Assembly: GCA_030754315.1 (NCBI GenBank)
Contig: JASMAO010000162.1
Span: 1-5,432 of the forward strand
Length of the DNA: 5,432 bases
Source: SAR202 cluster bacterium
GTDB lineage: Bacteria; Chloroflexota; Dehalococcoidia; Lucifugimonadales; JASMAO01
Reading direction: 5' to 3'
In this document: positions 4,957-5,432 of the stretch, in pieces
Position numbering within the stretch: position 1 is the first letter of the stretch
How the letters are laid out: each line of letters starts with the position of its first letter
Notes under the pieces: model-generated
The model's database searches: none
What the model was told of the DNA's origin: nothing
What the model saw: only the letters and a program-made list of their open reading frames with translations
Program-made: the position numbers and the translations under genes

Positions 4957-5432
4957 CTCTCGATGACAATACATAAGGCCACAATTGCCCTGGTCTGCTT
5001 GCTATCCGTCACAGTATTCACCGCTTGCGGTGGAGCCACTCAGTCGATTGACGACCCTCGGGCCGAGGATAAAGAGGCGTCAAAGGTCCTTACCCCGTTA
5101 ATTCCTAACGGAACTCCAAAGCCGGAACCACCAAGCCCACACGCACCCACTGAGGCATCTTCGCCTGTTCCATCCCCCACATCCAAATCCACTCCAGTTC
5201 CGTCTAATATGGGCGTGCAGGTTCAATCTGCAAGTCAGCCCCAGGTTGATGAAGCTGAACCTGAAAATGACGGAGGAAACGATACACAAACCCTGGAAAA
5301 CTGGCGAGAACTGTACCAGATCGCTTACAAAACATCTTGCCTGGATGACCGTCTTGGTGTAGCAATTGTCCGCAAATTTCAGACCGGTGAACGGGGACCG
5401 ACCGACGCTGAATTCGAAACTATCAAAACTTG
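4954..5432 (+). CDS. Putative secreted lipoprotein with Pro/Ser/Thr-rich linker, 3' end outside window
   Basis: The frame is open from ATG 4954 to the window edge, with 159 complete codons and no stop. The start looks like a lipoprotein signal peptide: MLSMTIHK, a hydrophobic stretch to about residue 24, then VFTAC-GG with the candidate lipidated cysteine at C25. Phe at -3 is less usual than Leu, so lipidation is likely rather than certain. A second ATG at 4963 would give C22. Residues about 45-85 are low-complexity, rich in Pro, Ser and Thr, and resemble an extracytoplasmic tether. An acidic stretch (98-110) leads into a probably folded part, TLENWRELYQIAYKTSCL, then LGVAIVRKFQTGERGPTDAE. 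I do not recognise the domain; a stalk anchoring a small domain outside the membrane is the simplest reading. No good ribosome site precedes either ATG. It diverges from the epimerase gene. Confidence 0.7.
   Translation, partial: MLSMTIHKATIALVCLLSVTVFTACGGATQSIDDPRAEDKEASKVLTPLIPNGTPKPEPPSPHAPTEASSPVPSPTSKSTPVPSNMGVQVQSASQPQVDEAEPENDGGNDTQTLENWRELYQIAYKTSCLDDRLGVAIVRKFQTGERGPTDAEFETIKT

Noticed and set aside
4801..4974. N-terminal 58-codon extension of the epimerase
   Set aside because: Composition is unlike the family, it crosses the inverted repeats, and a far better start (AAGGAGG then TTG) lies downstream.
5098..5289. A 63-codon minus-strand open frame inside the lipoprotein gene
   Set aside because: It is antisense to the Pro/Ser-rich linker; complements of proline codons give Gly/Trp/Arg-rich shadow peptides, as seen here.

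Overview
The window looks like ordinary chromosomal DNA from a free-living bacterium. Base composition is fairly balanced and genes are densely packed in single genes or short runs, with no transposase, phage gene, tRNA, rRNA or CRISPR array visible. The gene content is an N-acyl-D-amino-acid deacylase tail, a class IV aminotransferase, a stand-alone PP2C phosphatase, an FKBP12-sized prolyl isomerase, a beta-lactamase-fold serine hydrolase, a sugar phosphate isomerase/epimerase and a Pro/Ser-rich lipoprotein. The style of these proteins recalls Chloroflexota, possibly the marine SAR202/Dehalococcoidia group. That placement is inference from remembered family style; no marker gene proves it.

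Layout. Bases 2-130 (+) are the C-terminal end of a D-aminoacylase-family amidohydrolase. Convergent to it, on the minus strand, is a probable two-gene run: PP2C phosphatase (1965 to 1192), then class IV aminotransferase (1138 to 227), separated by about 50 nt with a small hairpin over the phosphatase stop codon. A 208-nt divergent spacer follows, then the FKBP gene (2174-2515, +). The FKBP gene converges, with a 26-nt gap, on a serine hydrolase gene (3723 to 2542, -). Upstream of the hydrolase is a 189-nt spacer holding its likely promoter, nested inverted repeats and a 41-codon open frame. Beyond it lies the isomerase/epimerase gene (4800 to 3913, -). A 153-nt divergent spacer separates that gene from a lipoprotein gene (4954 onward, +) that runs off the right end.

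How the genes may work together. The deacylase and the fold-type IV aminotransferase could both serve amino-acid (perhaps D-amino-acid) metabolism, but they lie on opposite strands and are not one operon. The phosphatase implies Hanks-type Ser/Thr kinase signalling, with the kinase outside the window. The epimerase and serine hydrolase look like catabolic accessory enzymes of unknown substrate.

Most unusual feature. The spacer between the epimerase and lipoprotein genes carries a perfect 12-bp inverted repeat, TATACTGCCCCT, facing outward toward both genes at exactly matching distances from an ATG on each side, with similarity continuing outward into each leader. It could be a mirrored pair of promoters/operators or the ends of a small non-autonomous element. 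I see no clear sign of a new multi-gene defence or mobile system here.
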